Below are positions 26,710 to 35,364 of a stretch of 64,000 bases of DNA, piece by piece. Each line of letters opens with the position of its first letter. Position 1 is the stretch's first letter. The notes beneath the pieces were generated by a model that saw nothing but the letters and a program-made list of their open reading frames with translations, did not search any database and was not told where the DNA came from. The position numbers and the translations under genes are program-made. This DNA is from Gluconobacter sp. Gdi (GTDB taxonomy: Bacteria > Pseudomonadota > Alphaproteobacteria > Acetobacterales > Acetobacteraceae): the NCBI RefSeq assembly GCF_014132155.1, contig NZ_BLJQ01000002.1, positions 562,845 through 626,844 on the forward strand, read 5' to 3'.

Positions 26710-27734
26710 CACAGCTTTCCCCAACGGCATCAGGCATGCTTCCCGGCCTGAATACCCTTCTGTCCCGCTATGCCGAGAGCATGATGTGGCTGGCGCGCTA
26801 CATGGAGCGGATTGAAAATCTAGCGCGTCTGATTGAGGTGACCGAGGCGTTCGTACGAGGCCCGGACGGACGGACGTCCTGGGATACAATCGTTCAGATC
26901 AATTCAGACGAAGAGCGGTTCAGCGCTCTTTATCCAGCGGCTACCGAGCAGGATTATCTACAGTTTTACATTACGGATGTTGCAAATTCGAGTTCCATCA
27001 AGGCGATGGCCAACTCTGTTCGTGAAAATGCCCGCTCGGTTCGTCCACTAATTTCCACAGAAATGTGGATGCAGTTGAACGTCTTCACACGCTGGGTCCT
27101 TGATCTTCAGGCGTCCGATATCCGCAGGACTGGCCTTTCTGCGTTGTGTAATCGCATCAAGCAGGACTGCCAGACCCATACAGGCGTAACCGAAGGCACT
27201 TTATACCGCGATCAGGCATGGCTCTTTTACCTTCTGGGGCGGCATCTGGAGCGGAGCGACCAGATTACCCGCCTCATAGATACGCGATATCATACGCTCC
27301 TTCCCAAAGAAGAGGTTGGCTCTGAAATTGATACAACGCAGTGGGCATCTGTCCTGCGTTCCGCTGCGGCATATCATGCATTTCGACGTTTGCAGCCGGT
27401 CACGACAACGCCAGCAAATGTGGTTGGATTTCTGCTGAAGAACGAAGGATTTCCACGCTCTCTTGCCTTGAATTTGCGACAGACAGATAGTGTTTTGGGG
27501 GCCTTGTCCACGCACTACAATTTGCGCAAGCAATGCTATCCTGTGCAGGAACGTCTGGCTGATTTACGGGCAAGTCTCGAAGATCAGACCGCAGAAGAGA
27601 TTATCATTCGTGGGCTGCATGAATACATGCACTGGATACAGTCGCAGATTGAAGCAATCCAAAGCGAACTGACGGTCGCCTATTGGCCGCGAGTAGCTAC
27701 TCAGCATGTGTCAGGCGCTTGCGTCGCTCAATGA
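26691..27734 (+). CDS. Alpha-E domain protein (DUF403)
   Basis: A helical protein of about 347 residues with the family opening LLSRYAESMMWLARYMERIENLARLIEV and later blocks RDQAWLFYLLGRHLERSDQITRLIDTRY and NEGFPRSLALNLR. ATG 26691 follows AAGGA; ATG 26706 makes an ATGA overlap with the ATP-grasp stop and is the alternative. The family has no settled biochemical role. It is nearly always next to a DUF404/407 ATP-grasp gene and probably acts as its partner. Confidence 0.92.
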   Translation: MGDVRMTQLSPTASGMLPGLNTLLSRYAESMMWLARYMERIENLARLIEVTEAFVRGPDGRTSWDTIVQINSDEERFSALYPAATEQDYLQFYITDVANSSSIKAMANSVRENARSVRPLISTEMWMQLNVFTRWVLDLQASDIRRTGLSALCNRIKQDCQTHTGVTEGTLYRDQAWLFYLLGRHLERSDQITRLIDTRYHTLLPKEEVGSEIDTTQWASVLRSAAAYHAFRRLQPVTTTPANVVGFLLKNEGFPRSLALNLRQTDSVLGALSTHYNLRKQCYPVQERLADLRASLEDQTAEEIIIRGLHEYMHWIQSQIEAIQSELTVAYWPRVATQHVSGACVAQ

Positions 27735-28110
27735 GAGAGCGAGCCATTCTGTTATGCGGAGGAGGCAGACCTAGTCAGCCTTTTTCGCTGAGAACGCTGT
27801 TGGAGAGTGAAGTGAGTCATGACCTTGGTCACGCATGATATAACCCTGCGAGCAAAGTGAGCCGTCACAATCGGAGTTTTAAGGTGACTCGCTTTGTGGA
27901 AAATGAAGTCTGCAGCAGGCGTATCACGAGCATTTTAGTGGTAGAGCCAGGCATTCAGAGGCAGAGAAGTTTTAAAAGGCTCCAAAATTCATGCAGTGAC
28001 AAGGGACGATCCTATCTTGAAACTGCTGGATAGACTTTGAATGGAAAAATCAATATATTATTTGTGATCTCGCAAAAACTGGCCACAGTATCAAAGATTA
28101 TTTATAGATC
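27735..28110. other. 376-base gene-free gap with an imperfect hairpin
   Basis: No convincing reading frame is seen. CAAAGTGAGCCGTCAC (27853-27868) and GTGACTCGCTTTG (27884-27896) form an imperfect hairpin, which may end the alpha-E transcript. The right part (about 28040-28110) is AT-rich and should hold the hldE promoter, although hldE has no clear ribosome binding site. Confidence 0.5.
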
Positions 28111-29547
28111 ATGATCGAAAATTTCTTATTTAAAAAAATTGTTGTTGTCGGCGATGTATTGCTGGATCGGTATATAACTGGGGCAGTCAATAGAATTTCT
28201 CCTGAGGCTCCTGTTCCTGTTGTTCTGCGCTCCGGGGGCTCTAACGTACCTGGAGGAGCAGCAAACGTGGCTGTCAATGCCGCTGCTCTTGGATGCCCGG
28301 TCAATCTGATTGGCGTTGTTGGTCGAGACGAAAACGCCGATACCTTGCGGCGTTCAATTGCGTCTTATGCCGATATCGACATGAGTGCTCTTGTCGAAGT
28401 GCCCAACTGGCCAACAATTTCCAAAACTCGTGTGATGAGCTCTAACCAGCAGATTGTTCGGATTGATGAAGAAGTCGTCGTTGATTTCGATGCGGATATC
28501 AAGAATGCCATCATTGCCGCAACTCTTAGGGCGTTAGAGGGCGCTTCTGTTCTTGTTTGCTCTGACTATGCCAAAGGAGTTCTCTCTCCGCAGGTTTTGT
28601 CAGCAATTATCGAGGCTGCACGGGAAAAGAATATCCCAGTCATCGTTGATCCCAAAAGTCGGGATTTCTCGATTTATCGTGGCGCCTCTCTTGTAACCCC
28701 TAATCGGGCTGAAGCCGCTCAGGCCACAGGGCTGTTCTTGAAGACGGATGACGATGTTCTGCGCGCCGCCAGTGTTCTTTCAGGGCAATTTGGTGGAGAC
28801 GTCCTGTTAACGCGTTCGGAAGAAGGTATGACGTTGTGGCAACGCGATGGACATGTCTTTCATCAATCCGTGCACAAATCAGAAGTTTTCGATGTTTCAG
28901 GTGCTGGCGACACAGTTCTTGCAACTGTAGCTGCCGTGATCTCTGCAGGCCATGATCTGGATACGGCCGTGGTTATGGCGACGCTGGCAGCATCCATTGC
29001 CGTGGGTAAGGTGGGAACAGTTGCCGTTTCCCGTGACGAACTCAGCCACGCATTAAGCAAGGACATGGGAAGTGATGGCCGGGTTGCATCTTTGGAAATG
29101 GCCAAATCCATAGTTTCCAACTGGCGTAGACATGGCGCCAGTGTTGTATTCACAAATGGCTGTTTTGATCTTGTTCACCCAGGGCATGTGTCTCTTATGC
29201 GGGCTGCGGCGGCTCAAGGTGATAAGCTTGTCGTAGGGCTTAACAGTGATGCCTCTGTTCGACGACTGAAAGGGGAGACACGCCCGGTGCAGTCAGAAGA
29301 CGCACGCGCTATGGTCGTGAGTGCCTTGCGTGACGTCGATCTTGTGGTGATCTTCGACGAGGATACCCCACTTCATGTGATCGAGACACTTGTTCCGGAC
29401 GTGTTGGTAAAAGGCGCTGACTACGCGGAAGAAGATGTGGTCGGTGGGGACGTAGTCAAGGCGGCTGGTGGAAAAGTGGTTCTGGCCAATCTTGTAGATG
29501 GATGTTCAACCAGCAACATCGTCAGAAAACTGAAAGCGCCGAACTGA
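28111..29547 (+). CDS. hldE: Bifunctional heptose-7-phosphate kinase / heptose-1-phosphate adenylyltransferase
   Basis: A 478-residue two-domain enzyme of the ADP-heptose pathway for the lipopolysaccharide core. The ribokinase-like kinase domain (about 1-320) shows VGDVLLDRYITG, GGAANVAVN and the catalytic loop DVSGAGDTVLATV. The nucleotidyltransferase domain (about 345-478) shows FTNGCFDLVHPGHVSLM with its HPGH motif and GLNSDASVRRLKG. Both halves look intact. It lies alone at the left edge of a decayed island, away from other LPS genes. Confidence 0.96.
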   Translation: MIENFLFKKIVVVGDVLLDRYITGAVNRISPEAPVPVVLRSGGSNVPGGAANVAVNAAALGCPVNLIGVVGRDENADTLRRSIASYADIDMSALVEVPNWPTISKTRVMSSNQQIVRIDEEVVVDFDADIKNAIIAATLRALEGASVLVCSDYAKGVLSPQVLSAIIEAAREKNIPVIVDPKSRDFSIYRGASLVTPNRAEAAQATGLFLKTDDDVLRAASVLSGQFGGDVLLTRSEEGMTLWQRDGHVFHQSVHKSEVFDVSGAGDTVLATVAAVISAGHDLDTAVVMATLAASIAVGKVGTVAVSRDELSHALSKDMGSDGRVASLEMAKSIVSNWRRHGASVVFTNGCFDLVHPGHVSLMRAAAAQGDKLVVGLNSDASVRRLKGETRPVQSEDARAMVVSALRDVDLVVIFDEDTPLHVIETLVPDVLVKGADYAEEDVVGGDVVKAAGGKVVLANLVDGCSTSNIVRKLKAPN

Positions 29548-29548
29548 C

Positions 29549-30085
29549 CTAAATTCTCAGGTCACGTTGACAAAAGATCTGCCCCTCGAGCCTTGCTGCG
29601 GCGAGACTGAGGAAGGGTATGAAAAACAGGGCGGTTTTGTCGTAGCGGGTGGCGATACGGCGCATCTGCTTGAGCCTGTCAAGTATCCGCTCGATGCGGT
29701 TCCGGTAACGCTGTCAGTCTGTTTTCTGAGGCGCACTTCGGCTTTTGCGTACAGGAATAACCGCCAGGATCCCGTGGACCAACAGATCCTGGCAAAAGCT
29801 GTCGCTGTCATAGCTCCGGTCGGTCAGCATTACCCTGGGGTCTGGAAGCGGAAATTTCCATCAGGGCGTCTGTGGGTTTGTAGTCCGAGACCTGCCTGCC
29901 GGTGAGTACAAAGCCAAGAGGACGTCCCTGATTATCACAGCGGACATGGATTTTTCTCGTAAAGTCTCTGGGTGATCGACCAGATGCTTCCGTATGAGCT
30001 TTCCTCTTGTGCCCCAGTGGCCTCTGAATGGACACAGAATAAGGTGCTGTCGACCATATGCTGCCAGTCATCGGTCAGCCTCATT
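29549..30085 (-). mobile_element. Degraded IS5-family transposase remnant
   Basis: On the minus strand, pieces of one transposase appear in three frames. First is DDWQHMVDST (first catalytic aspartate), then GHKRKAHTEASGRSPRDFTRKIH with GRPLGFVLTGRQVSDYK, and last YRNRIERILDRLKQMRRI, the Y-R-E-K block of the DDE domain, ending at TAG 29549-29551. At least two frameshifts separate them, and the N-terminal third is missing, so it cannot make active transposase. Terminal inverted repeats were not found. Confidence 0.8.
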
Positions 30086-30215
30086 AAGGAAAACAGAGTT
30101 TAGAGTTACTCAGATTATTTCCTCTTATCTCCTCCGCAGATTCAGAAGTAATACTCTAATACGATAGTTTCTTACCCCACACACCAAGTGGTATTATTGG
30201 CATATTAAGTTCTAT

Positions 30216-31112
30216 TTATACATTTATATTATTTTGAAAAAAAACTACTGCATCTGAAATTATTTTTTTTGAATCTCGTCTCCAATACACGCCAACATTA
30301 AGTGTTATATCGGATTTTTCCTCAAGAATCTTACTGTCTTGGAAATTTATCGATTTTAAGTGAGATATTGTAGACATTCCAATAGTTTCCGGACTGTTCA
30401 TCAAACTGGCTGTTCCTAGGATTGAATTTAATTCAATAAGATTTTCAGGGGTTTTTAATCCGTTATATTCAAGAATAGAATCAAACCTATCACGCATCGC
30501 AGTCCCTCGGACTGGCAAAATCCATACTTTTTCTTGAAGGGCATGCCAATTTTCAATAATTTCTTTAATAGAATAAGCTCCATTTCTATCAATTATAACG
30601 CAATTGTCGCTGACAATATGTTTATAGTTGATTCTATCATCTATTATTTCGTTATAGGCACTAGCAAATATTATATCTGTCTTTCCCTTCGATAAAGAAG
30701 AAAATAATTCATCTCGAGATCCATAATTAACTGTAAAATTTATATTTTTTGATGAAGCAATTGACAGCACACATTTCATCATCTCTGAAACAATAGAATT
30801 CGATTGGAAGGATATATTGATATAGCTCTTCTTGTTGTATATACTATCTATATCTAGGATCATCCTATCTATTTCTTTTTCGATCAAGATGCTTGATTCG
30901 ACAACTCTTTTAGCAATTTCATTCGGAACCAACCCATGTATGGTTCTTGAGAAAAGAGTTTTTCCTATAATTTTTTCAAATTCTATACAGGTCTTAGAGA
31001 TGGCAGCCGGGGTTAAAGACATGACTTCTGAGGTCTTTTTAAGATTTTGTATATTATATATATTTTTTATAACGTTTAAATGCCTTATTTTTATGTTTGA
31101 TTTTCTATTCAT
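30216..31112 (-). CDS. AT-rich LysR-type regulator
   Basis: A 298-residue protein with an N-terminal winged-helix domain of LysR type (IKIRHLNVIKNIYNIQNLKKTSEVMS, TPAAISKTCIEFEKIIG) and a weakly conserved effector domain. Base composition is extremely AT-rich (many Ile, Asn, Lys), very unlike the surrounding genes, so it was probably acquired. It lies between an IS remnant and an integrase fragment. No neighbouring operon for it to control remains, so its target is unknown. Confidence 0.8.
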   Translation of the reverse strand: MNRKSNIKIRHLNVIKNIYNIQNLKKTSEVMSLTPAAISKTCIEFEKIIGKTLFSRTIHGLVPNEIAKRVVESSILIEKEIDRMILDIDSIYNKKSYINISFQSNSIVSEMMKCVLSIASSKNINFTVNYGSRDELFSSLSKGKTDIIFASAYNEIIDDRINYKHIVSDNCVIIDRNGAYSIKEIIENWHALQEKVWILPVRGTAMRDRFDSILEYNGLKTPENLIELNSILGTASLMNSPETIGMSTISHLKSINFQDSKILEEKSDITLNVGVYWRRDSKKIISDAVVFFQNNINV

Positions 31113-31692
31113 TTGTATTTAATCCAATATACGCATTTTTATTTATTGTCGATAAAGACGATTAATTGGTGGATATAAGATAATTTATTGGCAGCAATCT
31201 ACGCAATGGAAAGAAATATACATTCATATGCCTCATACTGTGGGCCGAGATCCATAGCATACCTTGAGATGTAGGGTATCAATTTTTTTTTGACATACGA
31301 CAGTTGGCGTAATGCCGCCTAGGCAAGTCGAGGTGTCTTGGCTTTTAGGCGTTGTCTCATATCCCAGAAACTGATCTATCCAGAGTTCCCGCATATCCAC
31401 AGTCGCAATTTGCAACTGTATGGAAAACGCTACTTCAGAACGAGCGGAACGTAATTTTAGCCGGACGTTCAAATCGAGTTTTCATCCTTGAGACGGGGTG
31501 TCCAAAAGCTATGCTTCTGACATCCTGTTTCGAGGTATTGAGATCTGGAATGAAATATAAATCACATGCCCTATTATTCGAGTTCAGAGTATCGGCCTCT
31601 ATTAGTTCGGTGGGAACGGGAATAATCGTGTTTCGCCATTCTTTTTTGGGAATCACCCATACTTTCTGGCGCATTTAGCTTTCTTTGCAGCG
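31113..31692. other. AT-rich decayed region without a recognisable gene
   Basis: About 580 bases with only short open frames. The longest on the minus strand (31435-31674, 79 codons, beginning MRQKVWVIPKKEWRN) and another (31233-31472) match nothing I know. They may be remains of the 3' part of the integrase gene whose 5' part lies at 31693-32346, but I cannot show this. Confidence 0.4.
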
Positions 31693-32346
31693 TCAGGCTG
31701 ATTTACCTTTGTCGGAGTGTAGCGGGAAGAGAAAACAGTAAGCCCCCGAAACCTTCCGGCCTTCTACCTTCGATGATAGAGACCGGAGCATCTCAAAAAC
31801 AGCTCTATTGTCGGCTGAATGGCTTTGCGTGTTTCTGTCCGGCACCCTGCTCTGATGGCGCCTCTTCGTCCTGGGTTCTCGCGGATTTTCTTGCTTGTGA
31901 ATGATGTCGGTCAGAGCGTTGATTTCGGGGCCAATCTTCTCAAGAACGCTGGAAACCCGCTGATGGTCTTCCATTCGTGCCAGAAGATGCTCGGCATTCA
32001 TGGTTTTGTAGCGAGCCTTCAGAGCCTGAATCTCACTGTCGTAGGTCTCGACAATGGACTGGAACAGGTCCTGCTGGACAGGATGGAGGTCAGATGTGGC
32101 CAGAGCCTCCTGAAAGGTCTCAACCGCTTTGTTGAGCGAGGATGTTTCTTCCGATGAAGACATGGCCAGACTGATGCACTCGAAAAGCTGAGAGGTCAGT
32201 CCATACATGGCACAGGCACGGGTTCTGGCAAGATTTCTGTCGAGGGTTTCTAGAGAGTGCCAGATTTCCCGTTTCCCCAGAGCAGGCCGAAAACGAACGG
32301 GAATCCCGCGTCTGAAATGGAAACCGGATTGCAGACGAATCAGCAC
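31693..32346 (-). pseudogene. N-terminal fragment of a tyrosine-type integrase
   Basis: The first 55 residues (SGFHFRRGIPVRFRPALG, then REIWHSLETLDRNLARTRA) match the DUF6538 head of phage-type tyrosine integrases. The rest is a helical stretch, ending at 217 residues without the catalytic R-H-R-Y core, so it is truncated. The gene starts 95 bases from the 3' end of tRNA-Leu and points away from it, the usual place and layout for an island integrase. Confidence 0.6.
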
Positions 32347-32440
32347 GACAGGGCTCGTTTTGTAGAAGCCCTTTGTAGAAGAATGGGGGCTCCGGGTTGC
32401 TGAAAACCCTAAAAGCCGGTTATTTCCAATAACTTATATG

Positions 32441-32526
32441 TGGTGCGAGCTGCGGGACTCGAACCCGCACGCCCTTACGGACTCGAGATTTTAAGTCTCG
32501 TGCGTCTACCATTCCGCCAAGCTCGC
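32441..32526 (-). tRNA. tRNA-Leu (UAA)
   Basis: An 86-base minus-strand tRNA with encoded CCA. The acceptor stem GCGAGCT pairs perfectly with AGCTCGC, followed by A and CCA. The anticodon loop CTTAAAA gives anticodon TAA, the T loop is GGTTCGAGTCC, and a long variable arm (as in Leu tRNAs) is present. An integrase fragment adjoins the 3' end, so it probably served as an attachment site. Confidence 0.96.
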
Positions 32527-32533
32527 ACACGCC

Positions 32534-33217
32534 TCATGCTGCTCGCAGCAGGGCGGTCCCGTTTTGGCTCAGCCAGCGCTCTGCTGCAAGACGTCCTGTG
32601 CGTCCATTTGTGCAAAATCTGTCAACTAAGCCCCAAAAAGCAGCGCTGTGGTCAAAATGTTGAAGATGAGCGAGTTCATGGATCACGACGTAATCTCGAA
32701 TTTCCGGCGGCGTCATGACCAGTCGCCAGCTCAACATGATGCGTCCTTTTCGGGTGCAGCTGCCCCATCGAGACCGGACTTCACGCAAATCGATACGGGA
32801 CGGCACAAGACCCATTCTTTTACCGTGAAGTGCAACAGCCTTTGAGAGGCGCTCTTTGGCCAGGCTGTGAAGAAAGTCTCTTACGCGACGTTCGGTATGA
32901 GCGGCATCTCCGCTGACATGAAGGCCATCTGAATCCAGCCATGTGCCGCGGCGGGCATCTGGCTCATGCAGAATGGGAACTGGCAATCCTTCGATCATGA
33001 CTTCGTGCCCGTCAGCCAGCACACGTTTTTCAGGCAGGGTAGCGAGAGATGACGTAATCCAGTCCATATGCTGATGGACGAAAGCAAGACCCTGCCGCTG
33101 GCTGATGCGCTGGGGCAGCGTAACAACAACGCTGCCGTCTTGAGCATCAATGCGGAGGGTCATGCGGCGTGCACGAGGCGAACGTCTCCATACGAGAGGG
33201 ACGGTCGGCGGAAGCAT
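32534..33217 (-). CDS. YgjP-type zinc metallopeptidase (DUF45)
   Basis: A 227-residue protein with the metallopeptidase site VIHELAHLQHFDHSAAFW (HELAH plus a downstream histidine) and the family block SRWGSCTRKGRIMLSWRL before it. The N-terminal half has the beta-strand YgjP start (RRSPRARRMTLRIDAQDG). It is the last gene of a five-gene minus-strand operon, four bases after the YcgN gene, and ends eight bases before tRNA-Leu. The substrate is unknown. Confidence 0.9.
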   Translation of the reverse strand: MLPPTVPLVWRRSPRARRMTLRIDAQDGSVVVTLPQRISQRQGLAFVHQHMDWITSSLATLPEKRVLADGHEVMIEGLPVPILHEPDARRGTWLDSDGLHVSGDAAHTERRVRDFLHSLAKERLSKAVALHGKRMGLVPSRIDLREVRSRWGSCTRKGRIMLSWRLVMTPPEIRDYVVIHELAHLQHFDHSAAFWGLVDRFCTNGRTGRLAAERWLSQNGTALLRAA

Positions 33218-33221
33218 GGGG

Positions 33222-33710
33222 TTAGCCGGAGCGTTTTCTGGAGATGCAGGCCGGAGCGTTTGCGGGCCATTCTCCTGGCCATGCGGCTATGTAGTTCTCC
33301 AGTGGACCCGCGCGGCGCTCGCTTACACAACGCCCTCCCGCAGAAGCGCCAGCCATCAGAACGCTGTCGCGTGTCCCGGAGCGCAGGGGATGCCATTCAG
33401 GCAAATCAAATCCGTCACGCAGCAATCGATAGGCGCAGCTTGGAGGAAGCCAGTCGATTTCGGCTAGCAGTTCAGGAGTTAATGTGACGCAGTCCGGCAC
33501 TTTACGATGGCGTTCTGGATAGTCTGTGCAACGGCAGGTCTGCGTGTCCAAAAGTCGGCACGCAACGGTCGTGTAGACGATCTCGTCCGTATCTTCGTCA
33601 CGGAGCTTGTTCAGGCAACAACGCCCACACCCATCACAAAGGGATTCCCATTGTTCGGACGTCATCTGATCTAGCGGCGTGGTCTGCCAGAAAGGAGAAA
33701 CTGAAGTCAT
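33222..33710 (-). CDS. YcgN-family cysteine-cluster protein
   Basis: A 162-residue protein from the ATG at 33710, which overlaps the permease stop (ATGA). It has an N-terminal cluster CDGCGRCC and further cysteines in VACRLLDTQTCRCTDYPERHRKVPDC, typical of the YcgN/YkgJ family, thought to bind iron-sulfur or zinc. A longer in-frame reading would run back into the permease gene and is unlikely. Translational coupling on both sides puts it in the ABC-like operon. Confidence 0.88.
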   Translation of the reverse strand: MTSVSPFWQTTPLDQMTSEQWESLCDGCGRCCLNKLRDEDTDEIVYTTVACRLLDTQTCRCTDYPERHRKVPDCVTLTPELLAEIDWLPPSCAYRLLRDGFDLPEWHPLRSGTRDSVLMAGASAGGRCVSERRAGPLENYIAAWPGEWPANAPACISRKRSG

Positions 33711-34138
33711 GGCCGATCCAGTATCACACAGCCGAGGGACAACAGAACCGCTATTGTCAGGGAAAGCAGGGAAGCAGGTAAAAGCAGAGGAAGCCAAATC
33801 AGTTTCAGGCGCGTCGTCAAATCCGCTCCCAGGCCGATTGCCGCACGCGTTGTCCCCATGGGGAGCCCAAGTAACGTTGCCCCAAACGGCATCATGATGG
33901 CTGGGGAAATCAGAATGCCTTGGACAAGGTCATAATGTCGGCCGACAAAGCTAAGGCCCGCGCGATGGAGTTCAGGAAGCGCAAAGGCGAGCGCCGGACC
34001 AGGCAGTAAAACCAGCAGGCCAAGAAGGCGCACGTGTCTGGCAGGCAAAAGACGCATCAGCAGTGTGCTGACGCCACAACCAAGGAGGAGACCAAGTATA
34101 ATGGCGGGCAGGTGAAGCCGCATGGAAATGGCCATCAT
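33707..34138 (-). CDS. Half-size ABC permease-like membrane protein
   Basis: A 143-residue protein with about four hydrophobic segments. The stretch PMGTTRAAIGLGADLTTRLK followed by LIWLPLLLPASL resembles the cytoplasmic EAA loop of PotB/PotC-type permeases, which couples to the ATPase. Normal permeases of the family are roughly twice as long. ATGA overlaps join it to both the binding-protein gene before it and the YcgN gene after it. It could be a reduced permease or a new membrane partner. Confidence 0.65.
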   Translation of the reverse strand: MMAISMRLHLPAIILGLLLGCGVSTLLMRLLPARHVRLLGLLVLLPGPALAFALPELHRAGLSFVGRHYDLVQGILISPAIMMPFGATLLGLPMGTTRAAIGLGADLTTRLKLIWLPLLLPASLLSLTIAVLLSLGCVILDRP

Positions 34139-35322
34139 GGCTTGCTGCTGCCGTACCAGTCCTGAAACTGCTGTTCCAGCTGATCGCCATATTTGGTCCA
34201 GAACGCATCATTGACGGACAGGGCAGTTCCTCTCGGATCCAGAACGCTTTCGGGCATGTCGTTCAGATGGGGAGACTGAGTATGCAACTGGGTCAGGGTT
34301 TTCTGTGCTGCGGTTTCAGGATTATTGGCCGGGATTGCCCAATAAAGTGCGGTGCTAAGAGTTTGATCTGGCTGCGCGACAAAAAGAGATGCTGCTGGTC
34401 CCGCTTTGACTTTCATGCTGACGCTGGAAATTTCTGTCATGGGGGCGCTGGTCATGAGCGCGCTGCTTTGCTCCATAATCCGGGCTGCATCAGCGGGTGT
34501 TTTCCACCACACAATATAAGGTCGAAGCAGATCCAGTTTGTGAAACGCCCGGCTGATCCCCGCTGGAGTTGAAAGCGCGGTATAAATGTCCCGGGAGTCT
34601 ATGCCATCTGCAAGCAGGGCAATTTCCAGCGTTGTTCGCGCACCAAGATAAAGACCGCGTCGTCCTGGATGACGCGCTACATCCCAGAAGTCTTTCCAGT
34701 TGGGGGCGGCAGGGAGGCGGGAGCGATCCCATGCAAGCGCCATGATTGTCTGGCCTCCGGGAAGGCCACATCCCGTAGTGCCTCCCAGAGGGTGAACCCA
34801 GCCTTTTTGGCACGCATCTGCAAGCTGGCTGCCATTTAGCAGGATAGCGGCCCAACTTGGGGTCGATGAATGAACGCCTGAATCCAGTGTTGTTTTTTGA
34901 CCGTCCCATTCAACCTGCTTCAGGGACTTGTCGCTGGTGATCAGAGCATTCGCAGTCACCGCGCCTTCAGGAATAGCCCAGCCCGGGGAAGGGGGAGCGG
35001 GTTTTGCTGTGCGACGATGTTTTGTGGAATGGCGCGCAGCCGCTCGTTTGTGTGCGTGTGCCGAGGCTTCTGATGGCGAGAAGACAGAGGCGACACTATG
35101 CCCGACATGAGAAAAGAAATCTCCAATGTCGTCTGACGAATGGACGCCGTTCGCAGATGTTGCGTGTGCATGCAGGTTGGCAGGCAACACCTGGATCGCA
35201 AGCAGACCCGTCAGAAGTGCTGCAGGGCGCATGATACGACCGAGACCCGCCCGGCATCGTGCCGGGAGCGTATGTCGCAGAAAGAAAGCGGGCCGGGTCA
35301 GAATGGTGTCCTCAATCAGCAT
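34135..35322 (-). CDS. Periplasmic binding protein, polyamine/iron-type (PotD-like)
   Basis: A 395-residue protein. A signal peptide begins at M31 (MRPAALLTGLLAIQVLPANLHAHA), so the true start may be 35232 rather than 35322. After the signal comes a basic linker rich in His, Arg and Lys (HAHKRAAARHSTKHRRTAK), then a bacterial type II binding-protein fold (PSWAAILLNGSQLADACQKGW, NWKDFWDVARHPGRRGLY, YWAIPANNPE). It follows the degenerate ATPase gene and overlaps the permease gene. The ligand is unknown. Confidence 0.75.
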   Translation of the reverse strand: MLIEDTILTRPAFFLRHTLPARCRAGLGRIMRPAALLTGLLAIQVLPANLHAHATSANGVHSSDDIGDFFSHVGHSVASVFSPSEASAHAHKRAAARHSTKHRRTAKPAPPSPGWAIPEGAVTANALITSDKSLKQVEWDGQKTTLDSGVHSSTPSWAAILLNGSQLADACQKGWVHPLGGTTGCGLPGGQTIMALAWDRSRLPAAPNWKDFWDVARHPGRRGLYLGARTTLEIALLADGIDSRDIYTALSTPAGISRAFHKLDLLRPYIVWWKTPADAARIMEQSSALMTSAPMTEISSVSMKVKAGPAASLFVAQPDQTLSTALYWAIPANNPETAAQKTLTQLHTQSPHLNDMPESVLDPRGTALSVNDAFWTKYGDQLEQQFQDWYGSSKP

Positions 35323-35364
35323 GAAGAAGTCAGGCGCGGATGCCTGACCGATTGCGGCGGCACT

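Noticed and set aside
29549-32526. Second copy of the tRNA-Leu 3' end as an attachment repeat
   Set aside because: No matching copy of TGGTGCGAGCTGCGGG was seen between 29.5 and 32.4 kb, so no att site is claimed.
33711-33797. 29-residue N-terminal extension of the YcgN protein
   Set aside because: It would run back through the permease gene in another frame; the ATGA overlap at 33710 gives the natural start.
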